Of a stretch of DNA of 64,000 bases, positions 26,260 to 39,400 are shown in pieces. Each line of letters begins with the position of its first letter. Within the stretch, counting starts at the first letter, position 1. The DNA lies in assembly GCF_004115265.2 (NCBI RefSeq), contig NC_046293.1, forward strand, positions 24,004,173-24,068,172, read 5' to 3'. The position numbers and the translations under genes are program-made. Source of the stretch: Rhinolophus ferrumequinum. Taxonomy: Eukaryota; Chordata; Mammalia; Chiroptera; Rhinolophidae. The notes under the pieces are model-generated. The model searched no databases and had not been told where the DNA came from. It saw only the letters and a program-made list of their open reading frames with translations.

Positions 26260-27448
26260 CTCAACCAGGAGGAATAGGGTGGGGCAGGGCCCGGCCCGGG
26301 GCAAGGAGGGGATGCCTGTGAGAAGTTACTCAGGTCTCAGTCCTCACCGCGACCAAGTCCGACCTGGGAATCCACACCACCCGATCTTCCCAGTTCCCAG
26401 CTGAGGAACCTCCTGGCCGCTGGGCCAGAGGCCTCTGCGGGAACGACTGGTGCAGCTGACTAGGCGGCTCATTCCGGGCCAGCCGAACTTATTCACTAGC
26501 TAATTCCAATCACTTACCAGGCTCCCACTCCACCTTTGGGTGCACAGCAGCTCGAGCCTCAACTACCGAAGCTGTTTCAAACCTCCCGCCACGCCCCCTG
26601 CCGTGACCCTATTGGCCGAGCCGACGCAGAATCCTATAGGCCCGCTATTAAGACCCGCCTCCAGTGTAGGAAGCCATTGGCCTGGGAGACGTCTATCATG
26701 GGAACCACAGGGCCAATGGGCAGCGGTTTGGCTTGCCCAGGGCTGACGCCTCCTCGATAAAGGGGACTTTTGTTCTGTATTGGGCTGCGCGTTGTCCATC
26801 ATGAGATTTTGAGGAGTGCTAATCTTCGCTTTTGAGACCTTCAGTTTCAAAACCAACTGATTTTATTCAAAAAAAATAATGAATTATTATGCTACAATGT
26901 ACAGATGCAGGCGGAGACGGAATTATGAAGATTTTTCTGAGGCGAGAGAAACAGTAATCCTGACTGGTTGACGGCATTATCAATCATTCGACTCTAACCC
27001 TCTCAAACTCCGCCTCATTGGATAACCCCTTTTCAAATACCAAGAATACAACTGCCCTTCTATTTTCGGATTGGACAAGTCCCCAGGAGTTTCTGAGATC
27101 AGTTTCTGCTCTTCAACAGAAGGCACGCGAAGGGGACTGTGGGGCCCCAGAGTACGAGCAGCGAAAACTCCGGGGTCCACCTCGCTGCTCTACAGGCGCC
27201 CTACCCTGGAAGAGTGGGATTGGTTCTTTAGACCATCGATTGCATTGGAAGCGCTTTTCATTGGCGTTAGTCAAGAGTAGGGCAGAAGGCGGAGCACTAG
27301 TAGGCCGACTCCGTCCAACTGCCATTCTCGCGCGTCTTCTCTGTAGCGCATGCACCTAACCAGTAGTGCTCATTGGACCGCAAGAGTAGGGGGTGGGGAA
27401 CTAGGAACGGTGGGAGCCGCTGTGTGTGGAGGAGCTGCTGCCGGTGTC
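26260..27448. promoter_or_regulatory. Divergent CDCA3/USP5 promoter with nine CCAAT boxes
   Basis: CCAAT or its complement ATTGG occurs at 26611, 26676, 26713, 27017, 27070, 27219, 27244, 27260 and 27372. On the CDCA3 strand a CHR-like TTTGAA (plus TTCAAA, 26576-26581) lies downstream of the nearest CCAAT boxes, an arrangement typical of G2/M genes bound by NF-Y and the DREAM/MuvB complex. The USP5 side is GC-rich without a TATA box. The 1.19-kb intergenic stretch holds no gene. Confidence 0.7.
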
Positions 27449-30400
27449 ATGGCGGAGCTGAGTGAGGAGGCGCTGCTGTCAGTATTACCAACGATCCGGG
27501 TCCCTAAGGCTGGAGACCGGGTCCACAAAGACGAGTGCGCCTTCTCCTTCGACACGCCGGTAAGCCCATTCCCCACGCCCGCACGGAACACGACTTCCTT
27601 CCATCGCCCTGGTCATTCTGCCGGGGCCTGCAAAGCTTGGGCTACCGCCTCCTTGCGATGCACACTGGGACTTGTAGTCTTCCACGCTGTTCCCTGCCGT
27701 TGCTTTTAATTAGCTGGAGCTGTTGTGTGACTACCGCCCCCGGAAGACACCGCGTCCACCTCGCCCGCTCCCCGTCTCGTGGAGCATTATGGGGATTGTA
27801 GTCGTTCATTCCCCGCTGCCGTTCTAAGCTAGGGACACAACCCGATTGTTGGACTACATCCCCCAAATGGACGCCTGCGGAAGCCTGGGAGTTGGCCTTG
27901 CCTGCCGCGCATGGTTCTCCGGGTTTTGTAGTCTCGTATAGGAGGGATGGGGCGACCCCCCACTGTTCTGGGCCGGGGTTGGGTTGGAGAGTGGGTACTG
28001 CAGCTCCGAGGCGCCCAGTAGTCTGGAAGTGGCAGTGAAGAAGGCCAGTTCTGAGGAAAGCCGAGTTACAGAGCCTCCACCCATGGTTAATATAGACAGG
28101 GGGCGGGGAGGTGGGTCATTGGTTTTAGGGAGGGGAGAAAAGAGAGGAAAGCTCTAGTCGTTTCTCCTTTAAGATGAACTATGCCCGCGGCCCTCTCTTC
28201 TTTTCGTCCATCACAGAGCAAAGGGAACTCTTTTTAAAGTATTCCCAGAGAGACGGTTTCTTTTTTGGAGACTGCTAAGGCCCCTTTCCCATTCCGCTCC
28301 CACTCTTGACTAGTTAGACAAAGCCACCACCCACACCATACTTCACGTTTTGCTGGCTCCACCCGGTACCTCCCTTTCTGCAGTTCTGCCATCCTGTGTC
28401 ACCCTCAAGCAGAGACAAGCCTCCAGCCAGGCCAGAGCCTGAACTGAGAGGGCAGCAGTTTGGTTGGGATCCGCCCCCCTCACCACCCCTCCCCTCAAGC
28501 CGTGGCTGGGCCCTGCCCAGGGTGTTCAGCCAAACCAGCTCATGGCCAGGAAAACTGCAAGTCAGAGTGGAAAGTCTTCATTAATGCATCTCCAGTGCTG
28601 AGTATAGCAGCATGATCTAAGGCCCTGTTCAGGATCATCACTGATTTGTGGTTTGCTTGGTTTGTAGGCTTTGATCTGGGCCTCAGACAATATGCTACTT
28701 CTCTGAGTCTGGCTTTGGCAGAACTAAAAGAGGATTGCTCTAAGCAGAGTTCCAGGGTTCCAGTCCTTGGTGAAACCAGCATCTTTTATTTCCAACAGAG
28801 GAGTTTAATCTCTGCAGAGCTTCCTGGTGCCTCCCAGGTTATCAGATACATGGCTTGGTGAAGCATCATCTTTCTCAGGAGGAAAAGGTTTTTCTTATTT
28901 ACCAACCAAGTCAGTGGATCCCTCTTTACATTACTGTCTCCTGGTAACTACTTTGAATATCCAAAAGGGATTTTTGTAATCTTACTACACTTTTCTTCTC
29001 TCACCCCAACTCAAGAATTCTCCAGTGCCAGCGGAGTTGCTTTGCAAATCAACTTCCAGCATATTTGATTATCTTCAAATAGTGTTCATGGTAGAAAGAG
29101 AGCTTATATGATATGACTTCCCTGATGAGAAATGCTCTATTTGTTTATGAACATTGTTATTCACACTGCTCTAGGGAGTGGTACACAAACTATGGGACCA
29201 GGAACTGCCTTAGATGGTACCCTATTTTTAATATCACAGCAGAGAGTTTTTCAAGGCCACTGAGGCTTATTCCAGAAAGAAGATGCCTGATGTTCTCAGA
29301 ACCTTGGATCTGAGGGAAGGCTCTGTTGTCTCCAGTTTCCTCCCCCACATTCTCCATCGTTTTATTCACAAAGGCACTGGTAGACTTGCTCAGTTTGGGG
29401 GAAGCCCATCCTCCCCCATCACCTGTGAATTAGGGTAGACACTTTCCCTGTTTTTTGTCTGGCTTATGTGTGTTCTAGCTGTCTCAGCAAGTATTGTTAG
29501 ATTGTCTTAGAAAGGCTTTGAAGTTGGAGGTTGATGGGACTTCAGTAGGGATTTAGTTATTGGTTAGAGGGGAGGCAACAGGGTGGTGGCTGGAGAATGC
29601 CGGACCTCATGTCCCTGCCTTACTGGGTCCAAGTTTAGTTTAGCTGTGAACTACACGCAAAGCATTGTTTCTCTGGAGCCAGGCTTCAGCAGGGGAAGAG
29701 GGAGAAGACTCAGTGTGGACCAGGGTTTGAGTACCTAATAGAGTGTGGTAAAGGTCTGGGCTTGCTGGCAAGCTCGGGGGTTAGATGTACTGTTCAGGTG
29801 TTAGAATCTCTGTTTCTCCAGTCTAGTAGGTTTTCTGAATCCTGGAGATTGGGCAGGATTTGTCATGGTGTCCCTGGTTTAGGTTCAGTGTCTGACATGT
29901 AGGTGTTTCGTCTCTGAGGCAGAGACTATCCCCTCTGAATATAGTCTCTGGCATTGTAAGTCCTTGGCATTTTATCCCCATTTTCTTTCTGGATCTCTTG
30001 GCTCCAGAGATGAGGTAGACCAAGTTCTCTGCAATTGTTTGGAGGGCTCCAAAGCCCAAAGAAGGAGCGAGAAGGAAGAAGACTGGTGAGTGACGATAGG
30101 TGTCATTCAGCTCCTGGTGTCCTTGTTATTGTCAAAGTCATAGGAGGATGGGGAGAATCTTAGCCGTGAACTAGGTCCTAAGAGGCTAACTGACTTGCCA
30201 CGGGCTACACAGTGTTAGACAACAGAACCTTTCTTCTGGAAACGAGCAGTTTCTGAGCCCAGGTCTTAGTTTCCTCACCTGGCCAGACTTCATCCTTCCC
30301 GTGTTTCCTCCCCTGCCTCCTGTCCTGCAGGAGTCTGAGGGAGGCCTCTACATCTGCATGAACACATTCCTGGGCTTTGGGAAACAGTATGTGGAGAGAC

Positions 30401-33400
30401 ATTTCAACAAGACGGGCCAGCGAGTGTACCTGCACCTCCGGCGGACCCGGCGCCCGGTAGGGAGGGACAGGGGCTGGGGCAAGGCCTGGGACATTCAGGC
30501 ACAACCCACTCATCCCTCATTTTGAATATGTGTTCCATTCTGACCCCCCGTAGGCCTCAGTTTCCCCCCTCACCTATTTCTGTTGGTGTCATTAAAACCC
30601 AGCACATGTGGTTTTTAGCTCCATTCTCTTCTGAGATTCACCTACTCCATCCTGCCCATCCTCGCCCTTTGTCCTTTCCCTGGTGCTTCTTGCTGATCCT
30701 GCCCTTCCTGCCTCATTGCAGAAAGAGGAAGACACCACTACAGGCACTGGAGACCCCCCTCGAAAGAAGCCCACCAGGCTGGCTATTGGTGAGTACCACT
30801 GCAGTCCTGTTCTTCTCCCTGGGTGGGGCTTTCTTGCTCTCAGAGGTACTAGGAGAGCCCCAACCCATGGGCCTGCTCAGTGGCCCTCCAGCTGTAGAAG
30901 CGATGAAGTGAAGTGCTGTACCCGTGGTCGTTGTCCTATTCTCCTTCTTCCCTGTCTCTCCAGGTGTTGAAGGCGGGTTTGACCTCAGCGATGAGAAGTT
31001 TGAATATGATGAGGATGTGAAAATTGTCATTTTGCCGGATTACCTGGAGATTGCCCGGGATGGGTTGGGGGGACTGCCTGAGTTTGTCAGAGATCGGGTA
31101 TGAATACCTTCCCCCGACAAAAGATTCTAGGGCAAGTGGGGCTGGAGCAGTGATGTCTTGGGCAAGCACTGAGAAAGCTGAAGACCAAGGACTAGAGGGG
31201 ACTGTGGGGCTGGGGGTCGGCTACTGTCTCTGACCCTCTGCTTCCCCCAGGTGACCAGTGCGGTGGAGGCCCTACTGGCCGCCGACTCAGCCTCCCGCAA
31301 GCAGGAGGTGCAGGCCTGGGATGGGGAAGTACGGCAGGTGTCTAAGCATGCCTTCAGCGTCAAGCAGCTGGACAACCCTGCTCGAATCCCTCCCTGGTGA
31401 GGCCTAGCCCCTCCACCTTGGGGCACAACCCCCAGAGCAGGGGCAAAGAGGCCATCCTCCTCTGATGAGAGAGAGGGTCGGGAGCAGGACAAGGAGGAGA
31501 CTTGGGGGAGAAGAACTAAGCAAGGGTGCATCCAGAGGAGAGGAGAAGAGAGAGATCTTGGGCTGGCTGGGGTGCCCACAGAGCCCCCTTTGTCTACCAC
31601 TCCCAGGTACCCCTCACCCATATTTCAGCTCATTTTCTTCTCCCTGGGTTAGTGGCTGGAAGTGCTCCAAATGTGACATGAGAGAGAACCTGTGGCTCAA
31701 CCTGACAGATGGCTCCATCCTCTGTGGCCGACGCTACTTTGATGGCAGTGGGGGCAACAACCACGCCGTGGAGCACTACAGGGAGACCGGCTACCCGTTA
31801 GCCGTCAAGCTGGGCACCATCACACCTGATGGAGCTGGTTGGTACTCCCACCCCGCCTCCACACTGCAATGTGTCTTAACTGTTACTTACTTTATATGAC
31901 ACGAATAATACATGAACACGTTCTCTTGATAAACAGTGAAAATACTGCAGATGAGACTAAATCTTCAATTAATTGCCCCAAACCCCAGTCTCCTTCCTAG
32001 AAGTTACCATCATTATCTGATTATTGAGCATCTTTCCCAACCCATCTGACCCTAGAACCTTATCCTATGGGGCAGAGTCACAATTAATTCCAACCCTCAC
32101 CCTGTTTTTTACCCCATCCTCCCTGACAGCCAATCCCAGAAGGGTTTGTGACCTCACTGATGTTCAGGGGAACCAAGAGGGTTCTCTACAGGCTCATCCT
32201 TCTGTCCCAAGGCCCCTCAGGCCATGGGGTGGCATTGGCGGCCAGGCCAGTCCTGAGCCACCCCCTCTGACACTGCTCCTGCCTGCTGCCCTAGACGTGT
32301 ACTCATATGATGAGGATGACATGGTCCTGGACCCCAACCTGGCTGAGCACCTGTCCCACTTTGGCATTGACATGCTGAAGATGCAGAAGGTGAGACCTGT
32401 TCAGCTTCACATCCTTCTCATTCCTGCCCCTGCCCCAGTTAGGCCCTTCTTTCTTGCCCAAGACTGAGGTAGTGTATTGAAGAGAGCTGCCACAATTATC
32501 CCAGTCCTCAAGACATGTGGGCTCTGAAGAACTTTCTAGAATCATTTATTCATCCATTAAATGCTCCTGAGTACCTACTATGTGCTCGTCACTGTGTGAA
32601 TAAGTCAGGTGTGGTCCTTGCTTTCATCAACTCATATTCTAGATGGAAAGGCAGATGTTAATCATATACTCACACAAATAAGTGAATAACCACAAACTGT
32701 GAGGGGCGCTGAAAGAGACATGGAGGGCACTGCAGTGGTTTACAGCAGGGGACCTGGCCTAGTCCAGGGCATCAGGGAAGTTTCCCTGAGGCAGTGTTGC
32801 TTGAGTTGAAGACCTGAGGGGTAGGGCGGGGTAACTTTGGAATGGGAAAAACACTTCAGGTAGAGGGAATTGCATTCATTTCATTCCCTCCTTCAACCAG
32901 AGGCCTGATGACTCCCCGGCCTCTGGGACAATAGCTTGTGGCCTTCCAGAACTTGGACTGGACTGTATCCAGCATGCCTCGCCTGTTAGAGTCCATAATT
33001 CAACAAATTCTAGGCTCCAGCTGGGTATCATCCTAGACCCTGTGAGAGATCAATGTAAAAAATCCAGGGCCAAGTCTCTTACCCCCCGTCTGAAGTGTTC
33101 CTTCCCTGCAGACGGACAAGACGATGACCGAGTTGGAAATAGATATGAACCAGCGGATTGGCGAGTGGGAGCTGATCCAGGAATCTGCTGTGCAACTGAA
33201 GCCCCTGTTTGGGCCCGGCTACACGGGCATCCGAAACCTGGGTAACAGCTGCTACCTCAACTCGGTGGTCCAGGTGCTCTTCAGCATCCCTGACTTCCAG
33301 AGGAAGTGAGTGGTGCCCCCACTGCTGGCCCCTTGGCTCTATACCCCGAACATCCCCGCTCCTCTCCTAGTCGCCAGCCTGTAGGCACACTCCTTCAGCT

Positions 33401-36400
33401 GCCCTCAACACCTTTGTTCCAGCACAGTCTGTTCCTCTGACACTGTGGCTGGTGTGCTTTGTGCCCGGGGCGCAAGTTGTAGAATACACCACTGTCACCC
33501 AGTCATACCCACCTCACTGACAGAGCAGAACACCAAATCCCAGGGCTCTCTGAGGCCTCCTGACTGGCTCAAGGGTGAGCAGGTGGTCTTTATTTTAGGC
33601 CAGTGACATCAGATGAGCACCTAACATGGACATGTAGCACTTGGGGAGAGGGGAGGGCTTGGGACACTGAGATAGAAGAAAGGCAAATGCTTACCATAAA
33701 TGACTTTATCGTCTGTTTGGGATGGACCTAATGCATACGTGAAAATTTAAAATGTATTGATAAGTTCTGTTCAGTAGTATATGAACTGTGTTTAGCTTTC
33801 TCCCGGGTGGTCTTCTCCCTTCCCTCTGGCTCTGTCTTAGGAAGGAGGCTGGGAAAGACTGCCTCAGTGCACTGCATGCTGACATAGTTGAGACGTGAGG
33901 AAGGGCAGGTTGCTGGAAAGAAATGGACTCCAAGGTTCAACCACATAATTCCCCACTCAGGGAGCCTTTTAACTGAGCTGGTAGATAATTACTCCCTTCC
34001 CTTTTCCTCTGAGCCCAGGCCAAAGCCCCTCCAACTCTCCTACTCTTGGCTTTTAGGTATGTGGATAAGCTGGAGAAGATCTTCCAGAATGCCCCAACGG
34101 ACCCGACCCAGGACTTCAGCACCCAGGTGTATGTAGCCAGGTCCTGTGTACGAAGGCTGAGAGCCTCGCAGCCTGTATGTCTCCTCTCTGCTCCGTGACC
34201 ACCTGACGTGGGCAGCAGTTTAGCCCATGGCCAGTTAGAAGCTTGCAGATGATTGCCTTCTGGGCATGCTGTCTGCCTTGAAATGGGTTCCTGTGGAACC
34301 TTAAGATTTTGCACAGTTTAGAGAGTTGTCTAAGGAGAGCCATGAGCAGGGGTTGAGTTGGGGAGGAAGAGGTACAGATCGACATCAGATTATCATTAGG
34401 TGACTAAAACTAAATGGTTCTCTTGGATGTGAACACAGGGCCAAGCTGGGCCACGGCCTTGTCTCCGGAGAGTATTCCAAGCCAGCATCGGAGTCGGGTG
34501 ATGGGGAGCAGGTGTCAGAACCAAAGGTGAGCCTGGGTCTCTGTCCTTTTCAGGCTCTGGAATTATGGGGAAACTAAGGTGTGGGAGATGTATAAAAAGG
34601 CCACTTGGTGGTCTCTTAAGCACCAACTGAGCTGCTGCCCTGGCTCTGCCTAGGAAGTTCAAGATGGCATTGCCCCTCGGATGTTCAAGGCCCTCGTTGG
34701 CAAGGGTCACCCTGAGTTCTCCACCAACCGGCAGCAGGATGCCCAAGAGTTCTTTCTTCACCTCATCAACATGGTGGAGGTAAGGACTGAAGATGACAAG
34801 GGAGGGCGCTCTTCACACTCCTCCATCCACCTGTACTTTACTCCCTCTCCCTCTACCCCTTCTTGCCTTGTCAGCCCAACCTAGTCCCACCCCTGTACTG
34901 GGCAGTCTGCATGCCTTGCACCTTCCCTGTGGTAGCCATTGCACCCAAGGAGAATAGGAGAGCCAAGCAGAGATCCTTACACTTAGTGGGTTTGCTGCCT
35001 CATGAAAGATACACCCAAAGAAAATGCTGTGAGGATACTTACTGCTTATCAAGAGAACTCCAACACAGTCCCACGGCGCTGTGCCGGGCCAGAATCGGGG
35101 AGGGCGTGGGTAATTGGGGAAGGCTTCTACTCTGCCTTTGCATCTGCATGCTCTCAGCGGCAGTCTCCCTTCCCCTCCTCTCCCTCTCTGAACCCCAGGG
35201 ACCCTTTTAGGCCCCCATTCCATTCCCTGGCTGCCCAGACTTCCCTACCCTGACTCTTTCCCATAGAGGAATTGCCGGAGCTCTGAAAATCCAAATGAAG
35301 TGTTTCGCTTCTTGGTGGAGGAAAAGATCAAGTGCCTGGCCACAGAGAAGGTGAAGTACACCCAGCGAGTGGACTACATCATGCAGCTGCCTGTGCCCAT
35401 GGACGCGGCCCTTAACAAAGGTAGATGGCTCAGCCAGGCCTGGGTATGGGTGTAGCCCGGGCTGTGAGGAGCGCTGGGCACCTTCGAGGAGCAGAGCGCA
35501 TGGTATGCTCTGCTCCCCCAGCCCGAGATCCGAAGCTTGACAGTGGGGGAAAGAGGATTAACCTTGCTCACAGCTTGTCAGCAGAGCTGTATTGAGAAAG
35601 AGAAGCAAGATCCTATGTGGATGAGCGGCACATGGGTTTGGAGAGGGTGGAGAAGCTGAAGTAGTCCAGGACACAAGCCAGTAATACCAGGATAAGGAGG
35701 GAAAGAGGCAGCATCCTCTGAAGGATCCACCTACCAATTCTGTCACCAGAGGAGCTTCTGGAGTATGAGGAGAAGAAGCGGCAAGCCGAAGAGGAGAAGC
35801 TGCCACTGCCAGAGCTGGTTCGGGCCCAGGTGCCCTTCAGCTCCTGCCTGGAGGCCTATGGGGCCCCCGAGCAGGTGGATGACTTCTGGAGCACAGCCCT
35901 GCAGGCCAAATCAGTAGCTGTCAAGTAAGTCCTATTGGTCTGGGCCGAAGGTTTCCGGCCTGTGTCGGGATAGTCCCAAAGATGCTATCTGCTGCTTTCC
36001 AGTTCTCTAGTCCCTTTTTTGGGGTGGAATCTCAGGGTTGCTTCAATTGAGGCTGGTAGTCTGGCCCTGGCGAAACCAAGAGGCCCTAGCAGGAGCAGAC
36101 ATGAATGATTACTACATGTTACCTTGTCCTGCCCCAACCACTCCATTTTGTCATGGGACAGGGTCACTTGTTAGTGCAGTGTCTCTCCATTCACTCCCTC
36201 AATCCTGACAGCATAGACATGCAGTATCAGTTGTGGACAGAATGTGGATTTCCAGCAAGTGGCCTGACTTTTTGCCTAACTGTTGTTGGCATCAATTAGA
36301 GTTGGATCTGTAAGAGTGCTTTGGGCTCAAGCGAATTCAGCCATCCTCCCCTTTGTTGCTCCTGCCAAGAAGACAGCCCTTCCCCTGGCTTCTGCTGCTC

Positions 36401-39400
36401 CTTGTCTGCATACACTCTGATGCCGGCTCAGGGCAAGATAAGAATATGGAATATCTTCTGGGCTGTTAGATCTTCTGCCCATAAGAGGCTGAACCCCAGG
36501 GAGGGGGTTTCAGGAGAGGAGAACCTTGGGATTGTCTGGGTACCAGGACATTCTCTCTTCCCTAGGACCACACGATTTGCCTCATTCCCTGACTACCTGG
36601 TCATCCAGATCAAGAAGTTCACCTTCGGCTTAGACTGGGTGCCCAAGAAACTGGGTATGGTGGCTGGGACAAGCGAGGGAGGTTAAGCAGAAAATGCTAG
36701 AAAAAGAAGGGGCCTTAACACATGTAAACTAATGTTTTTCTAACTTTCCTCTGAAAGGGGAAAACATTACCTTAGATGTTTCAAAATATGTCTAGTTTGG
36801 AAAGCACTGACTAAAACTATTAAGATTTCTTTAATTTTATAGTTATGATTTACAACCAAAAGTGATTTTCATAGTTTTACTTTTCTATTTAATAATTTTT
36901 TATTTTTCAATTACTGTTGCCATACAATATCATATTAGTTTCAGGTATACAGCATAATGATTAGACAGTTATATAACTTACAAAGTGATCACCCCTATAA
37001 ATCTAGTACCCACCTGGCACCATACATAGCTATTACACTATTATTGACTATATTCCCTATGCTATGCTTTACATCCCCATGACTATTTTATAACTACCAA
37101 TTTGTACTTCTTAATCCGTTCCCCTTTTTCACCCATCCCCCAGTCCCCTTCCCATCTTGCAACCGTCAAAATGTTTTCTGTATCTATGAGTTCATTTCTG
37201 TTTTGTTTGTTCATTTATTTTGCTTTTTAGATTACACATATAAGTGAAATCATATGGTATTTGTCTTTCACAGCCTGACTTATTTCACTTAGCATAATAC
37301 CCTCTAGGTCCATCCATGTTGTTGCAGACGGCAAAATTTCATTCTTTTTTATGGCTGAGTAATGTTCCATTATATATATACCACTTCTTATTTATCCATT
37401 CATCCATTGATGGACACTTGGGTTGCTTAGTTTTATTTTTATAATCGGTAAGATGTTTTCATTTTGATAATCTTGAAATAATTAGCTCTCATGGGTCTTA
37501 CAGGCCCCTGACAGCTTTGAGAACTGCTGGTTTAACTTCGTTTCCTAGATGAGACACACAGAAGTATAAAATCATTCTGTTGCACAAGTTGGAGGCCCCC
37601 TTGCCCAGAGCTCATTTATAGTAGATCTAGGACTAGAATCCAGGTCTCCTGACTCCCAGGCCCACAATTATTTTTATTACACTGGGGACCACTAATATTG
37701 GTACTCTCTGAACAGCTCCTTAGTACAGAGCAGTGCCAAGATATGGTGGAGGGGCTTAAGAGTCCCAAAGTTCTTTTTCAGGGAGGGCCTCAGGTTGCTG
37801 CTGAGGTAAGCCTTTACTTGACATTCCAACTACAGATGTGTCCATTGAGATGCCAGAGGAGCTAGACATCTCCCAGTTGAGGGGTACAGGGCTGCAGCCT
37901 GGAGAGGAGGAGCTGCCTGACATTGCCCCACCCCTGGTTACTCCGGATGAGCCCAAAGGTAGCCTTGGTTTCTATGGCAACGAAGACGAAGACTCCTTCT
38001 GCTCCCCTCACTTCTCCTCTCCGACATGTTAGTGACTCTTCTTCCTGCCTGTCTCTCTCCCTTGCTGATGGGGGTCTTCCCTGCCTGCCTCACCCCAACC
38101 CTGTCCTTTGTGTTTCTCCTGTCCTCCCTTTCAAATTTCCTGTGCTCTCTTGATGGACATGAGGACTTACTGGAACACTCCCAGCCACGTTCTCTGTGTG
38201 GTGGCAGTAGCACTGGCTAGTTGCCTCTCTGCCCTTGACCTCATTGGTTGGGGGCATGGGCTGGGTATCATACTCCAGAAACGGTCCATTCTGTGAAAGT
38301 GGGCAAGTAAGAGAATCCATGGGGGATCTTTAGCCTTAGTCCTGTGCCTTTAGGATACTGGCCCCACACTATGTTGTGTTGTCTGTCGTTTTAGTTCTAG
38401 GATAAGAAAAATGCATGGAATGGATGGTTGGGAGAGGTCTGGGGCTGGGCTGTGGGAGGGAGGAGGAGCAGAAAGTGGCCTCAGCAGTTAGTCACTGTGC
38501 CCTCACTTCTCCCACCACAGCCCCCATGTTGGATGAGTCTGTCATCATCCAGCTGGTGGAGATGGGCTTCCCTATGGATGCCTGCCGTAAAGCTGTCTAT
38601 TACACGGGCAACAGTGGGGCTGAGGCTGCCATGAACTGGGTCATGTCACACATGGACGATCCAGGTATGCAGGGGTAGGTAGCGGGGCGGGGCGGGGCCA
38701 CCACTCTCCCCTAAACACTTCAACCCCTTCACATCCGCAGATTTTGCAAACCCCCTCATCCTGCCTGGGTCCAGCGGGCCTGGCTCTACAAGTGCAGCTG
38801 CAGACCCCCCGCCTGAGGACTGCGTGACCACCATTGTTTCCATGGGCTTCTCCCGGGACCAAGCCCTCAAAGCTCTGCGGGCCACGGTAGGGACTGTCCC
38901 CAGCTCAGGACTGGGGCCTGTAGGGTCGAAGGGGGTGGGAGCGAGGTTCCATCTTTTGTAAGCAAGACCAAGGACAGCCAGTGTGGTATGGCCAAGGGTG
39001 GCCTCCACCTGTGACGAAGGAGCTCAGGCTTTCCCTGTTGACTTTCTTTCTCCTGAACACACTGGAAATGTCATACTTCCCTCCTCTCCAAGAACAATAG
39101 TTTAGAACGGGCTGTGGACTGGATCTTCAGTCACATTGACGACTTGGACGCAGAAGCTGCCATGGACATCTCCGAGGGCCGCTCAGCTGCCGACTCCATC
39201 TCTGAGTCTGTTCCAGTGGGACCTAAAGTCCGGGATGGTCCTGGAAGTGAGTGTCCCAGGGCAATAGGACAGGCCTGACGGGATCCCGCCAGTCTCCTAC
39301 CCCAGATCCTCATTCCAAGGCAGCTCTGCTTCCCCTGGGGCAGAGCAGGTGGAAGCTTCCTTCCACTGACAGTACTGCCAAAGGTGGGATTCTAGGTGGT

